NCBI GenBank assembly: GCA_947627445.1
Contig: CANQWA010000001.1
Location: 1 to 64,000, forward strand
Reading direction: 5' to 3'
DNA: 64,000 bases
DNA from: an uncultured Ruminococcus sp.
GTDB lineage: Bacteria; Bacillota; Clostridia; Oscillospirales; Ruminococcaceae
This document shows, piece by piece, positions 26,040-35,520 of the stretch (position 1 is the stretch's first letter; each line of letters starts with the position of its first letter). The notes under the pieces were generated by a model that was given only the letters and a program-made list of their open reading frames with translations, did not search any database and was not told the DNA's origin. The position numbers were made by a program, and so were the translations under genes.

Positions 26040-26675
26040 TTATTCTTCTTCCCTATTGCATCGCACTGTCACACGGGCGTTTCCGGCGTAATTGCAGGTG
26101 AACAGGCTTAAATCATACTCTGATGAAACCATCTCGCTGATTGCTGTGGGTTGCAGCGTTTCTACCAATTCCACATGATAATCCAGTTCATTTCCGACCG
26201 CATCGACAAAAATTATCCTATCGCCCTTTTGCAAGTCCTTGATATTCCGAAAATGCGTGCTGTAATTGTGAGCGCAAATCACCAGATCATTTTGATAAAC
26301 CGATCCCTCATAGCGGCAGGGAGAAATTTTCATCTGCGGATAACTCCAGTCTGCCGCAACAGGCAATTCCACACCAAACGCAGGAATCGCAATTGAACCA
26401 ATATATGCTGTTCCGTCTATGGTGATTGTGGACATCGAAGTATCGGGAGAAATAGTCGGTTCTTCCGTAATTTGACCTGTAATACCGGTGGGAAGTTCTG
26501 TCGGTTCTGTGGATTGCATGCGCTTGTCACGCTCGGCGTTCAACTGCTGCAATACGGATGCTGCCGATTCTGCCGCAAGGGAATCTTCGTGCAGATTATA
26601 CGCTACCAATCCCAATGCTGCGCCCATGCATATAACGCCCGATAACATCAACACAATTCGTTTACTCTTTTTCAT
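26040..26675 (-). CDS. Sortase (class D-like), housekeeping/anchoring for the pilus locus
   Basis: This 211-residue protein has an N-terminal signal-anchor (RIVLMLSGVICMGAALGLVAY), a Thr/Pro-rich spacer, and a sortase domain (about 85-210). The catalytic His is in VICAHNYSTHF, the Cys in SLFTCNYAGNARVTVRC, and the following Arg in the same segment. It is smaller than the class C pilin polymerase upstream and lacks a C-terminal membrane segment, so it probably anchors the finished pilus or LPXTG proteins to the wall. ATG 26675 is used; a GTG at 26684 is possible. It overlaps the LPQTG protein gene and ends the operon. Confidence 0.82.
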   Translation of the reverse strand: MKKSKRIVLMLSGVICMGAALGLVAYNLHEDSLAAESAASVLQQLNAERDKRMQSTEPTELPTGITGQITEEPTISPDTSMSTITIDGTAYIGSIAIPAFGVELPVAADWSYPQMKISPCRYEGSVYQNDLVICAHNYSTHFRNIKDLQKGDRIIFVDAVGNELDYHVELVETLQPTAISEMVSSEYDLSLFTCNYAGNARVTVRCNREEE

Positions 26676-27783
26676 CGTCTTCACTCAATCTGTCTGCGAT
26701 AAATCCCACAAAGAACAGAAGCGCACCTACACCAAAAAGTATCGGCACTGGATACCACAACTGCCCTGTCTGCGGCAATTTTGTCAGATTCACGCTTCCG
26801 ATGGTTGGTGTTTTGATCAGAGTGGTGCGTGTCGTGCTATTTCCTGGATTTGTTCCATTGAGGGACGAGTGGGAAGATTTTGCCGATGTTTCGGTGGAAT
26901 TCGCTGTTTCTGTACCGGTTGTATCCGTTGAGGTCGTTTTGGTTCCGGATACTTCTGTTCCCGTTGTATCTGTGCCTATGGCAGTAGAAGTAGAAGTGGA
27001 GGACGATGTTGTTCCTGTTGTGCCGGAAGAATTTGTCCCCTTGTTCTCAATCATAAATGTATTTGTATCCAACGTAATAGAAACTGCATAATTCGGCGGG
27101 ACATCCTTCTCGATCACATTCCAGTCATAATCTGTGGAAAGACCTCCCCACCTGTGTAACCAGTCGTTTTCTTCGGATAATGTCACCTCATCGTACAATT
27201 CGCCGTTCCGAGAAAGTACAACCGTGACGGACTGAGGATGCGATGCTCCACTCTGGTCAGCCCACACCTTTTTGACAGTATATGCAATTTTTGTAGAGCT
27301 TGCCGTTACTGCATATTTCAATCTTACTTCGACAATTTCCTCTGAATCATCTGTGATGCTGATCAGCGCCGGCTTCGGCGTATACATTAGATCGCCGATT
27401 TTTCCGGATGATCCTGTGACAAGATAAATTCCTGCCGGAACGTTCTTAAAATCCACATAACCCAAACCGTTTGTCACATCAGAATCCAAAGGCGTTCCCA
27501 CGCCGCTTGCCGCATAAGATGCAAGAGTATATGCAAGACGGTTGACATTTGCGCTGTCTTTCAGATCGCCGACCTCCACGGAGAGTGTTGCAAAATCTTC
27601 GGTCAGCACACCGTCCGTAGTCAGGGCAGGATATAATTTTAATGTAGAATTTGTGACCGGTCCGGACTCTGTGATGAATTTCACCTGCAAATGATGCATC
27701 TGCTCGGCGTGAGAAACAATTCCACCGCAAAGCAACACGGCAACAGTCAGGATGACTGCCAAATATTTACAAAAATTACGCAT
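26662..27783 (-). CDS. Accessory/basal pilin, Cna-B type with LPQTG signal
   Basis: This 373-residue surface protein has a signal peptide ending near SHAEQ, two beta-sandwich Cna-B-like units (about 30-165 and 165-245; KVWADQSGASHPQSVTVVL is typical), a Ser/Thr-rich stalk (about 250-325), and a C-terminal sorting signal starting at residue 336: LPQTG, a hydrophobic segment, and a charged but acidic tail (RLSEDDEKE). It lies between the two sortase genes, overlapping both. Its size and position suit a minor pilin at the pilus base or tip. An acidic tail after the membrane segment is unusual, as positive residues are the norm. Confidence 0.85.
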   Translation of the reverse strand: MRNFCKYLAVILTVAVLLCGGIVSHAEQMHHLQVKFITESGPVTNSTLKLYPALTTDGVLTEDFATLSVEVGDLKDSANVNRLAYTLASYAASGVGTPLDSDVTNGLGYVDFKNVPAGIYLVTGSSGKIGDLMYTPKPALISITDDSEEIVEVRLKYAVTASSTKIAYTVKKVWADQSGASHPQSVTVVLSRNGELYDEVTLSEENDWLHRWGGLSTDYDWNVIEKDVPPNYAVSITLDTNTFMIENKGTNSSGTTGTTSSSTSTSTAIGTDTTGTEVSGTKTTSTDTTGTETANSTETSAKSSHSSLNGTNPGNSTTRTTLIKTPTIGSVNLTKLPQTGQLWYPVPILFGVGALLFFVGFIADRLSEDDEKE

Positions 27784-28612
27784 CTGATTTCACCTTCTTC
27801 TTTCGTGTACGGCGTGAAGCGATCACGACTGCGAGGAGAACCGCCGGTATTTCGCAAATCATCACAACTGTTTTTGCCGGAATATAGCTTGCGCCGGATT
27901 GTTTCATAAGCTCCTTCTCTGCCTCTTCCTCTTTCAGCAATTCGCCGTGAATCAACAATCTGTGAGAATTGATTCCATATGGCGTACATGTCACCAGCGT
28001 ACAGGTATTTTTCCCTTTCTCAATGCGCAGCGACTGCACATCGGTTGGCTCAACAGTCTCAATTTCTTTGACACGGTAAACGTAAGATTCGCTCAAAATA
28101 TAGATCATAAATGTGTCATCTTTTTTCACCTTATCCAGATTGGTGAACAGCAGCGAGGACGGCAGCCCTCTGTGCCCCGAAATAACCGCATGAACGCTTT
28201 CACCCGCAATTGGGAAAGATGAACCCTCAATATGTCCTGCGCCTACCTGCAAAACCGCTTCGCTGGCGCCATGATAGACAGGGAGCATCATATCCCCTTT
28301 CGGAATGCTGATATAGCCAAGAATTCCATCTCCGGTAATGTCCAGCGTGGCGTAATATTCCTGCAAAAGATCATCGGGGAGATTCATCAGGAGATATGGA
28401 CTTTCTGCCAATTTTTGGTTAAAAGCCGCCGCTTTTTCGAGATAGGCGGAGTAGTCTGCATCAGGAATCTTCTCCACCGAGGAGATATAATTGAAGATCG
28501 CCCTGCGCTGCCGCTGGGCATTGATATAACCGCTGACGGATGGATACAGCAGCAGGGACAGACCCATAACCAGAATCAGAAAGGCAAAAAATGACAATAT
28601 CCGCTGTTTCAT
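27776..28612 (-). CDS. Class C sortase (pilin polymerase)
   Basis: This 278-residue protein has an N-terminal membrane segment (ILSFFAFLILVMGLSLLLYP), the typical class C N-terminal region with YISSVEKIPDADYSAYLEKA and the lid-like stretch following, a catalytic core with His in AVISGHRGLPSS, Cys in TLVTCTPYGINSHRLLI and the Arg shortly after, and a C-terminal membrane segment with basic tail (RRTRKKKVK). Class C sortases join pilin subunits through isopeptide bonds. The ATG at 28612 has AAGGAG about 9 bases upstream. The major pilin gene is directly upstream. Confidence 0.92.
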   Translation of the reverse strand: MKQRILSFFAFLILVMGLSLLLYPSVSGYINAQRQRRAIFNYISSVEKIPDADYSAYLEKAAAFNQKLAESPYLLMNLPDDLLQEYYATLDITGDGILGYISIPKGDMMLPVYHGASEAVLQVGAGHIEGSSFPIAGESVHAVISGHRGLPSSLLFTNLDKVKKDDTFMIYILSESYVYRVKEIETVEPTDVQSLRIEKGKNTCTLVTCTPYGINSHRLLIHGELLKEEEAEKELMKQSGASYIPAKTVVMICEIPAVLLAVVIASRRTRKKKVKSDA

Positions 28613-28668
28613 ACGGGTCTCTCCTTGCTGCTGCAATGAAGGTTAACCCTCATCGCAGCAAGATGGGT

Positions 28669-31008
28669 TTATTTCGTGGTTTTTTTCCTCGACAAGTAGA
28701 ACAGAAAACCGGAAAGTGCGATGCTGCCTGCACCAATGATGTAGAACCAGACTTTGCCGACGCCGCCGGTGGACGGAAGGTCGGTGTACCGGAAGTTGGC
28801 AACAAGCATGTTGGCGCTGCCGTCGTCGCTATCATCAAATGTGTCTGTAATTTTTACAGGGCTGGCAAAACTGAATGAAGCGTCGGCATCTATTTCTTTA
28901 TCAGATAATGCACCTGAAAGCTTGCCATTATATTCCTCTGCATCATCTTGTACAGCTGTCAGTTGGATGGTAAATGGGTCGATTTTGGCGTAGGCATCAG
29001 GTGCTGCTGTTTCAACCATGGTATAGGTTACACCTGCATCGAGACCGGAAACATTGAGAATACCGTTCTCTTTTGTGGTAATGTTGTAATCAGCACCTTC
29101 TTTATATTTAGAAATTTCGAGCCATTTTTTATCAAAACTTGTACCTGTTACTTCTTTACCCGTTTCGTCTACTATTTTTTCCCATGATACAATTGAATAA
29201 TAGCCCTTCAGGAATGATGCTACCGTTGGCTTAGGATCCATTGCAGAAACTGTGTCTTCTGCAATAAATGCAAATTTTGCAATTTCCCATTGATCGCTTG
29301 CTGAACGAACGAGAGCAAATTTTGCGTCTTCAAGTCCGACTTCTGCTTCATGGTCTTTATAGCTGCCATTTTTCAAGAACGCAGCGGCATCAATTTTTAC
29401 CATATCCAGACCAAAGGTGTAAACGGTTGCACGGTCTACTACTGTATAGTCTGTATCATTGTAAGATTGTGGGTTGTCAGAATACTGAATTTGTGCTTGG
29501 TTGTCGTTACCATTTGCACTACCATCTTTTTCGGCGGGACTTACAACGGCATTTTGATTTATCTTTGCGTAGTAGTCTACATAAATTTCAGAAGAAACAT
29601 CTGTGTCTGTATTATAGCCAAGACGATAAACGGTATCGCCTTCTTTAATTCTGATTTCTTTCAGACACGGGAACTCAACGGTAAGGGTTCTACCTTTATA
29701 AGATAGTTTATAGTTTTTACTATCCCCCAAATGAGTACTAGTTTCTGATAAGTCAGTTCTATCCCCTGATGCAGTGTCAGGTATAACAGTTAAAGCAGTA
29801 CTTTTGTCAGAGTCCCACTCCCATTTAGTGCCATTCCATTTATAGAGTCTTTTTACATTTACAGTAACACCTTCAACAGTGGATTCATCCGCAATAACGG
29901 TTCCATCTTGTTTTGATAAGTCCAAACCAGAGCTCAAGGTATCGATAAAATTATACTTGTAACCGCCGAGGTACTCGTCATAATTGCTGGGGAGTGAGCC
30001 TTTCAGCTGGAAATGTACCACATCACCGACACCAGCTACATCTGTTTCATTTACATCTCCGCCAACACTCGCACTGTCTCTCAGGATTTCTTTTTCAAGC
30101 CTTGGAACGTCTACTTTCAGTGTCTGTGCAACATCATTGGCTACAAAGAGCATACGTGCCGAGAAAGCCTCTGACGGATCTTTCTCTTCGCTTTCATCAA
30201 TAGCCGAACGATCTCGGATCAAATAGTAACCGGCAGGAACATAGATTGTGTATTCTGCTGATTCTTCTAGTTCAGAAATATCACTACTTGTTCCAACATA
30301 GCCCCTGTAATATTGTGTGACATACCCTTCGTTTGCATAACTGCCTTCTGTTATTCCCTGTGCATAACCACCGAGAATATCGGTGAATGCCTGAAGCCAT
30401 TCATGGTCGTTTTTGTGTGTATCTTCTGCAAGGACATCGGCAACACCGATGGCAAGTGCGTCGAAATTTACTGTACCAAGATCGCCTGTTACGTCACTTC
30501 CAGTTACAGTAACTTCGCCAGTTGTGTAACTGCTGCTAAGTTTGTTATCGTTGCCAAAAAAGCTCTGAAAGTCTGTAAAATCTTTAAAAGCATAACCATA
30601 TGTAGGATTACTCGGCGCATTAGCAAGGGCATAAACGAATTCGAGGATTTTTTTCTGAGTATCATCGCTGCTTAAATCACCGAATGCATTACCCCACTGA
30701 ATATTCGTGATGGAAATGGATGTGCTGTCTGTACCCGGATCAGTATGACTATCGCCTTTTACTGTACCAGAAAAAATTTGATAGGCACCAAAAGAAGAAA
30801 CATCCTTTTTAAAACTATAGGTTTTACCATCTACTTGTGGGTAGGATAGGGTAATTGTATAGTCGTTAGCACCCTTAGTCGTGAAAGTAGTGTCGTTAAG
30901 ACACATACCGCCACTATGACTATGAGCCGCAAAAACCGGCATCGCCGAAGTCACGAGCAGCGCCGCAGAAGCCGCTATCCCGAAAAATCTTCGCATGAAT
31001 TTTTTCAT
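28669..31008 (-). CDS. Major pilin backbone protein with LPSTG signal
   Basis: The 779-residue precursor has a signal peptide (RRFFGIAASAALLVTSAMPV..AFA), a large N-terminal domain, an isopeptide-forming fimbrial domain (LGGYKYNFIDTLSSGLDL), and a Cna-B/SpaA domain with the pilin E-box YTMVETAAPDAYAKID (about 660-675). LPSTG begins at residue 744, followed by a membrane segment and RKKTTK. Backbone pilins are cut at LPXTG by the class C sortase and linked through a lysine of the next subunit. The ATG at 31008 is chosen by AAGGA 8 bases upstream. Codon use in the middle of the gene is more A+T rich than in neighbours, as often seen in variable pilins. Confidence 0.9.
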   Translation of the reverse strand: MKKFMRRFFGIAASAALLVTSAMPVFAAHSHSGGMCLNDTTFTTKGANDYTITLSYPQVDGKTYSFKKDVSSFGAYQIFSGTVKGDSHTDPGTDSTSISITNIQWGNAFGDLSSDDTQKKILEFVYALANAPSNPTYGYAFKDFTDFQSFFGNDNKLSSSYTTGEVTVTGSDVTGDLGTVNFDALAIGVADVLAEDTHKNDHEWLQAFTDILGGYAQGITEGSYANEGYVTQYYRGYVGTSSDISELEESAEYTIYVPAGYYLIRDRSAIDESEEKDPSEAFSARMLFVANDVAQTLKVDVPRLEKEILRDSASVGGDVNETDVAGVGDVVHFQLKGSLPSNYDEYLGGYKYNFIDTLSSGLDLSKQDGTVIADESTVEGVTVNVKRLYKWNGTKWEWDSDKSTALTVIPDTASGDRTDLSETSTHLGDSKNYKLSYKGRTLTVEFPCLKEIRIKEGDTVYRLGYNTDTDVSSEIYVDYYAKINQNAVVSPAEKDGSANGNDNQAQIQYSDNPQSYNDTDYTVVDRATVYTFGLDMVKIDAAAFLKNGSYKDHEAEVGLEDAKFALVRSASDQWEIAKFAFIAEDTVSAMDPKPTVASFLKGYYSIVSWEKIVDETGKEVTGTSFDKKWLEISKYKEGADYNITTKENGILNVSGLDAGVTYTMVETAAPDAYAKIDPFTIQLTAVQDDAEEYNGKLSGALSDKEIDADASFSFASPVKITDTFDDSDDGSANMLVANFRYTDLPSTGGVGKVWFYIIGAGSIALSGFLFYLSRKKTTK

Positions 31009-31048
31009 TGCAATCATTCCTTTCATCAATTGATTTATGTCGCTAAGC

Positions 31049-31579
31049 CTAATCCGGAATTCCCGGAGTCGGCAGGATACGCAAGAGCAGTTTTCCCTCC
31101 ACCTGTTCGCTGCTTACGCAGCCAATCGCAGTATTTCGTGAATCTATGGACGTTCGCCTGTTATCGCCCATGACAAAATAACTGCCATCCGGCACGGTAA
31201 TGGGATATTCTACCGTGCTGTTGCCGAGATTGGTCGTGCTCAGGTACGGCTCGTCAAGCTGCGTGCCGTTTATGTAGACAACGCCGTTTTCGTCCATGCG
31301 AATCTCGTCGCCGCCCATACCGACCACTCGCTTGCAGAGAATGCTGCCATTCATCGAAAATACGCAGATATCACCTCTCTCCAGTGAATTTGTTTTTCTT
31401 GCAATGACGATATCCCCTTCAAACAGCGCAGGGCACATGGAATCGCCGTAAATGCGCATCACCGGGAACACGTGGATCACCAGCAGCATGACGGCTCCTG
31501 CGGTGATGACCGCTGCCGCCGCCGCCGCTGTCATGACCTTGAATAGCCGTTTGTGGAGTCGCTTTTTCTTTTCTTTCAT
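31049..31579 (-). CDS. Type I signal peptidase of the pilus locus
   Basis: This 176-residue protein has an N-terminal cytoplasmic basic stretch and a single membrane segment (AAAAAAVITAGAVMLLVIHVF). It carries the catalytic Ser in RIYGDSMCPAL, the catalytic Lys in SILCKRVVGMGGDEI, and the conserved C-terminal YFVMGDNRRTSIDSR. It removes signal peptides outside the membrane. A dedicated signal peptidase next to pilin genes is known from streptococcal pilus islands. The start at 31579 is placed by GGAGG 10 bases upstream. Confidence 0.92.
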   Translation of the reverse strand: MKEKKKRLHKRLFKVMTAAAAAAVITAGAVMLLVIHVFPVMRIYGDSMCPALFEGDIVIARKTNSLERGDICVFSMNGSILCKRVVGMGGDEIRMDENGVVYINGTQLDEPYLSTTNLGNSTVEYPITVPDGSYFVMGDNRRTSIDSRNTAIGCVSSEQVEGKLLLRILPTPGIPD

Positions 31580-31584
31580 GGGCA

Positions 31585-31887
31585 TCATCCCTCCGGTTTG
31601 TCACGACTACGGGCTTTGCGGCTGAGCAGAACAAGCCATATGCCGCCTGCTGCCGCAAGCATGACGCCATAGGTAATCGTGAAATCTATGCCAGAACCTC
31701 CAGCGGAGGGAAGCGCCGGACTGGAAAATGGATGGATGAAGTTGACCGCTTTTCCGGTAGATACTGCCGAATCAACGGTTATCGTCCCTTTCCCATATTC
31801 TGTAAATGCATCTGACCCGACCGAAAGCACAAACAGTGCCGCCGTCAATATCCCTGCGACCAGTCTCCTTGCGATCTTGTTCATCAT
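31585..31887 (-). CDS. Small surface protein with LPSAG-like sorting motif
   Basis: This 100-residue protein has a signal peptide (ARRLVAGILTAALFVLSVGS), a short mature part of about 40 residues (TVDSAVSTGKAVNFIHPF), then LPSAGGSG, a hydrophobic segment and a basic tail (RKARSRDKPEG). This is the layout of a sortase substrate with a non-consensus LPSAG motif and almost no ectodomain. It is the first gene of the pilus operon, and its role is unknown. The start is placed at ATG 31887 behind GGAG; ATG 31884 is an alternative. Confidence 0.65.
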   Translation of the reverse strand: MMNKIARRLVAGILTAALFVLSVGSDAFTEYGKGTITVDSAVSTGKAVNFIHPFSSPALPSAGGSGIDFTITYGVMLAAAGGIWLVLLSRKARSRDKPEG

Positions 31888-32276
31888 CTCCACGCTCCTT
31901 CCAAACAAACTTGCAACTTTCCGCACTTGACAGCAGAAATCGTTGCACTTTATCTCGTGAACGGCTTAAAATAGAGCGATACCCCATGCAATGCTTTACT
32001 GGGTGTAGATTCGGAAAACCTCTGCAATTTTTTGCATCAATCGAAATGATGTGAAAGCATCTGAATAGTTTCGTAAAGCATCAACAATCATTTATACAAT
32101 TATAGCGCATGATCTGCATTTTGTCAAGAGGATTTTCTAAAAAATCACAAAGCAGAAAGAAGATTTTTTGTTGATTTTTGTGCAAACTGTACAAGAAGGA
32201 TGGGCGATTCTGCGTCAAGTGAATCCATTCAGTTGGTTTTTGGAACATTTTTGCCAAAAAAGAATTCAAAATCGAC
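31888..32276. other. Intergenic region before the pilus operon
   Basis: No gene is seen in this 390-base stretch. It should contain the pilus operon promoter, but no close -35/-10 pair stands out. Position 32110-32276 is A+T rich. Confidence 0.4.
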
Positions 32277-32314
32277 AAAAACGGATGCTGCGTAAGGTTA
32301 CAACATCCGTTTTT
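32277..32314 (-). terminator. Terminator of raiA
   Basis: AAAAACGGATG pairs with CATCCGTTTTT around a 16-base loop (bidirectional), 53 bases after the raiA stop. Confidence 0.8.
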
Positions 32315-32366
32315 CAAGAACAAGTAGAAAAGAAGAGAAGGGGGGGGTTAAGCGTTAAGCAAAGAA

Positions 32367-32891
32367 CTACTCATAGATAGGTTCCAGCACAGCATATTTG
32401 CCGTCAGCACGCTTGTAGACAACATTGACTTCGCCGGATTCCGCATTGGAAAACATAAAGAAAGAATGTCCCAACAGATCCATCTGAAGAATGGCTTCGT
32501 CCAGATCCATCGCATGCATCACAAATTTCTTGCGGCGAACTACTTCGTGCTCTGCTTCGTAGATCGGATCTTCCATATAGCTGGCAAAAGCAGCTTCTTT
32601 CAGCTTTTTCTCCACACGAGTCTTATTTTTGCGGATCTGACGGATGATCTTGTCAATCGAAGCATCCAGTGCATCTTCTTTATCAATTGCAGACTGCTCT
32701 GCGCGGTAGATCATATTGTTATAGGTCACGGTCAACTCAATGACAATCAGATTTTTATGAGCAGACATGGTGATTTTTGCATCTGCTTCATCACCAAAGA
32801 ATTTGTCCAGCTTTGCACTTAAACGTTCTTCTGCATATTCTGTGAATTTTTGTGGAATCTGCATTTTCTTTGCTGTAATTGTCATTTTCAT
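32367..32891 (-). CDS. raiA: Ribosome hibernation-promoting factor, long form
   Basis: This 174-residue protein has an N-terminal RaiA domain (about 1-100; MKMTITAKKMQIPQKFTEYA at the start, then ARIT-like DAKITMSAHK and conserved basic residues) and a C-terminal dimerisation domain (about 118-174) with EDPIYEAEHEVVRRKKFVMH. Long HPF pairs 70S ribosomes into inactive 100S dimers in stationary phase. ATG 32891 follows AGGAGG; the upstream in-frame ATG would add unrelated residues. It has its own promoter and terminator. Confidence 0.95.
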   Translation of the reverse strand: MKMTITAKKMQIPQKFTEYAEERLSAKLDKFFGDEADAKITMSAHKNLIVIELTVTYNNMIYRAEQSAIDKEDALDASIDKIIRQIRKNKTRVEKKLKEAAFASYMEDPIYEAEHEVVRRKKFVMHAMDLDEAILQMDLLGHSFFMFSNAESGEVNVVYKRADGKYAVLEPIYE

Positions 32892-32955
32892 AGATAATTC
32901 CTCCTTTTGCAGCTGCACGGATATCAAACACGTATCACAACTGCTTGTTTTCACT

Positions 32956-32984
32956 ATTATAGCACATATGCACAAAAATTTCAA
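32956..32984 (-). promoter_or_regulatory. raiA promoter
   Basis: TTGAAA (32979-32984) and TATAAT (32956-32961) have a 17-base spacer on the minus strand. Confidence 0.78.
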
Positions 32985-33134
32985 GATAGTTGTGGGAGTC
33001 ACTTGATATTTTGTTCAAATAGACAATTCTGTCTCTTCTATTTTATGCATGATGCTAAAGCAATCAGAGGCATTGACCCATCATTTCAAATATCAGACAA
33101 AGCGTTCAAAGCATAGGATATCATGGACTATCGA

Positions 33135-33186
33135 CAAAAAGCTCTTTGTCAAAAGTGAGGGCTTAACCTATCTTTTGACAAAGAGC
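33135..33186 (-). terminator. Terminator after clpE
   Basis: GCTCTTTGTCAAAAG pairs with its complement around a 16-base loop (33141-33186) and is followed by TTTTTG on the minus strand, just after the clpE stop. Confidence 0.8.
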
Positions 33187-33196
33187 CTGTTTATCT

Positions 33197-35497
33197 TCAA
33201 GTCGAAACAACAATTTTTCCATCCTGTGCAGAGATCATTAACGTCTGGATTTCCATGCTATGTGCAATGATCAATGCCGCAATCTGATCCTCCACATACT
33301 GCCGGATGACACGTCGGATATCACGAGCCCCATAGGGTTTGCCAAAGGCTTCCTCCGCAATGGCAGTCAATGCTGCATCATCGTACTGTACCGACATATT
33401 CTTCTCCGCCAGCGGTTCTTTCATCTCGTCCAGCATCAGTGCCGCAATCTGCTTAAAGTGTTCCTTTGACAGATTCTGAAATACCACGATTTCATCGATT
33501 CGGCTGATAAATTCCGGTCGGAGGAATTCCCGCAGACCTTTCATTGCTTTATCTTTGGAAATATCGCCCTCCGTGCGGTTAAAGCCCACACCAACGCTCT
33601 TATCCGTAGAGCCTGCGTTAGAGGTCATGCAGATCACAGTATTCTCAAAGCTGACCGTTCTGCCCTGTGCATCGTCGATCTTACCCTCATCCAGAATCTG
33701 CATAAGAATGTTCATCACATCGGGATGTGCCTTTTCAATCTCATCAAAGAGAATCACGGAATAAGGTCTGCGGCGCACTTTTTCTGTCAGCTGACCAGCT
33801 TCATCGTAGCCCACATAACCGGGAGGAGAACCGATCATTCTGGCAACTGCATGTTTTTCCATGAATTCCGTCATATCCAGACGAATCAACGGATCGTTGG
33901 AATCAAACAATTCCTTAGAAAGCACCTTGACCAGTTCTGTTTTACCTACACCGGTCGGCCCCACAAAGACAAAGGATGCCGGCCGGCGGCGAGGGCTAAG
34001 CTGTACACGTGTGCGCTTGATCGCCTTTGACAGCAATTCTACAGCTTCGTCTTGTCCGATGATATGAGCTTTCAGACGCTCTTCCAAATTGGCAAGCTTT
34101 GAAAATTCCGTTTCTGCAATTTTATGCGCCGGAATTCCTGTCCATAGCTCAATTACCTTTGCCAGATCGTCAGCTGTCACCTGAACCTTATCCAATTCCT
34201 TCTCCGCTTCTTCGATGCGGGAATTCAAACGAATCAGGTCACCCTTGAGCTTCGCCAGAGCCTCATAATCAATCTCGGTTTCGTCTTCCATGGCTTTTTC
34301 CTGCTCTTCCAACTGCTGCTTCTGCTTCATCAGAGTGTCATAGTTTTCGATTTCTGGTGAACGCAAATGGCAGCAAGCGCAGCTTTCATCCAAGAGGTCA
34401 ATTGCCTTATCCGGCAAAAAACGGTCTGTAATATAGCGCTCTGCCAGAACTGCACACATCCGCAGCATTGCGGGTGAAATGTGTACACGATGATACGCCT
34501 CGTAATACTTGGCAATACCTTTCAATATCTCAACACTTTCCTCAATGGTAGGCTCCTGCACAGTAACCGGCTGAAAACGACGTTCCAGTGCGGAATCTTT
34601 TTCGATATATTTCCGGTATTCTTCAAAAGTTGTGGCACCAATTACCTGAATTTCTCCTCTGGACAGTGCAGGCTTTAAGATATTCGCTGCATTCATTGAA
34701 CCTTCAGAATTGCCGGCACCTACCAGATTGTGTACCTCGTCAATAAACAGGATGATGTTTCCCTCTTGCTTGACTTCGGAGATTAACCCCTTGACACGGC
34801 TCTCAAATTGTCCGCGGAATTGCGTACCAGCTACCAGTGAAGTGAGATCCAGCAGATATACCTGCTTATCCTTCAGGTGCATCGGCACATTTCCGCTGTT
34901 GATCTGCAGAGCAATCCCCTCTGCAATGGCAGTTTTACCCACACCTGGCTCACCGATCAGACACGGGTTATTCTTGGTGCGGCGGGACAGAATCTGAATC
35001 ACTCGTGCAATCTCCTTATTCCGTCCGATAATGGCATCCAGTTTTCCGTCAGCAGCCCGCTGACTCAGATTGGTGCAGTAGTTGCTGAGGAATTTCAGTT
35101 CCTTTTTCCGCTTGGAGCGGCGATCCCGGCGACTGCCATCCGGCTGATTTGCGTCGTTTGCGGATTCGCCATTCTCCATAGGAGCAAGCGGATTGGCGTT
35201 GGCTGCATCCTGCATCATCTTTGCGCCATCTTTCATCATATTTTGTAAAATCTCCGGCATTACGCCAGAACCGCCCATTTCAAAACTTTCACCGTCCATC
35301 AGATCCATCATCTGATTGGAGAACTGTTCCAATTCAGCATCGGTAATACCCATGGACTTCATGTATTCATTTACTTGTGGAATATTCATTTCCTTTGCAC
35401 ACATGAGACAAAGGCCCTCATTTTTCTTTTGATCGCCATGCATGGCAGTAATAAAAACGACCGCTGGTCTTTTCTTACATCGGCTGCAAATCATCAT
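33197..35497 (-). CDS. clpE: ClpE-type AAA+ chaperone/protease ATPase
   Basis: This 766-residue protein has an N-terminal zinc finger (Cys4, Cys7, Cys30, Cys33), the mark of ClpE rather than ClpC. A linker rich in Met/Asp/Asn is followed by the first AAA+ module (Walker A GEPGVGKT near 177, ILFIDEVHNL), a coiled middle domain (about 385-440) and a second AAA+ module (Walker A GPTGVGKT near 515, VILFDEIEKAHPD). It unfolds substrates for ClpP and disaggregates proteins under stress. A separate Clp-N repeat domain is absent, as expected for ClpE. No CtsR operator was recognised upstream; cvpA lies 23 bases before it. Confidence 0.92.
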   Translation of the reverse strand: MMICSRCKKRPAVVFITAMHGDQKKNEGLCLMCAKEMNIPQVNEYMKSMGITDAELEQFSNQMMDLMDGESFEMGGSGVMPEILQNMMKDGAKMMQDAANANPLAPMENGESANDANQPDGSRRDRRSKRKKELKFLSNYCTNLSQRAADGKLDAIIGRNKEIARVIQILSRRTKNNPCLIGEPGVGKTAIAEGIALQINSGNVPMHLKDKQVYLLDLTSLVAGTQFRGQFESRVKGLISEVKQEGNIILFIDEVHNLVGAGNSEGSMNAANILKPALSRGEIQVIGATTFEEYRKYIEKDSALERRFQPVTVQEPTIEESVEILKGIAKYYEAYHRVHISPAMLRMCAVLAERYITDRFLPDKAIDLLDESCACCHLRSPEIENYDTLMKQKQQLEEQEKAMEDETEIDYEALAKLKGDLIRLNSRIEEAEKELDKVQVTADDLAKVIELWTGIPAHKIAETEFSKLANLEERLKAHIIGQDEAVELLSKAIKRTRVQLSPRRRPASFVFVGPTGVGKTELVKVLSKELFDSNDPLIRLDMTEFMEKHAVARMIGSPPGYVGYDEAGQLTEKVRRRPYSVILFDEIEKAHPDVMNILMQILDEGKIDDAQGRTVSFENTVICMTSNAGSTDKSVGVGFNRTEGDISKDKAMKGLREFLRPEFISRIDEIVVFQNLSKEHFKQIAALMLDEMKEPLAEKNMSVQYDDAALTAIAEEAFGKPYGARDIRRVIRQYVEDQIAALIIAHSMEIQTLMISAQDGKIVVST

Positions 35498-35520
35498 ACG
35501 CTATCTCACCTTTCTCTTTC

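Noticed and set aside
26801-27091. Val/Pro-rich plus-strand frame
   Set aside because: Antisense of the Ser/Thr-rich stalk of the LPQTG protein; no ribosome site.
33141-33186. TTTGTCAAAA / TTTTGACAAA inverted repeat near clpE as a CtsR-type operator
   Set aside because: It lies after the clpE stop rather than before a stress gene, and has a T-run on the minus strand; a terminator explains it better.
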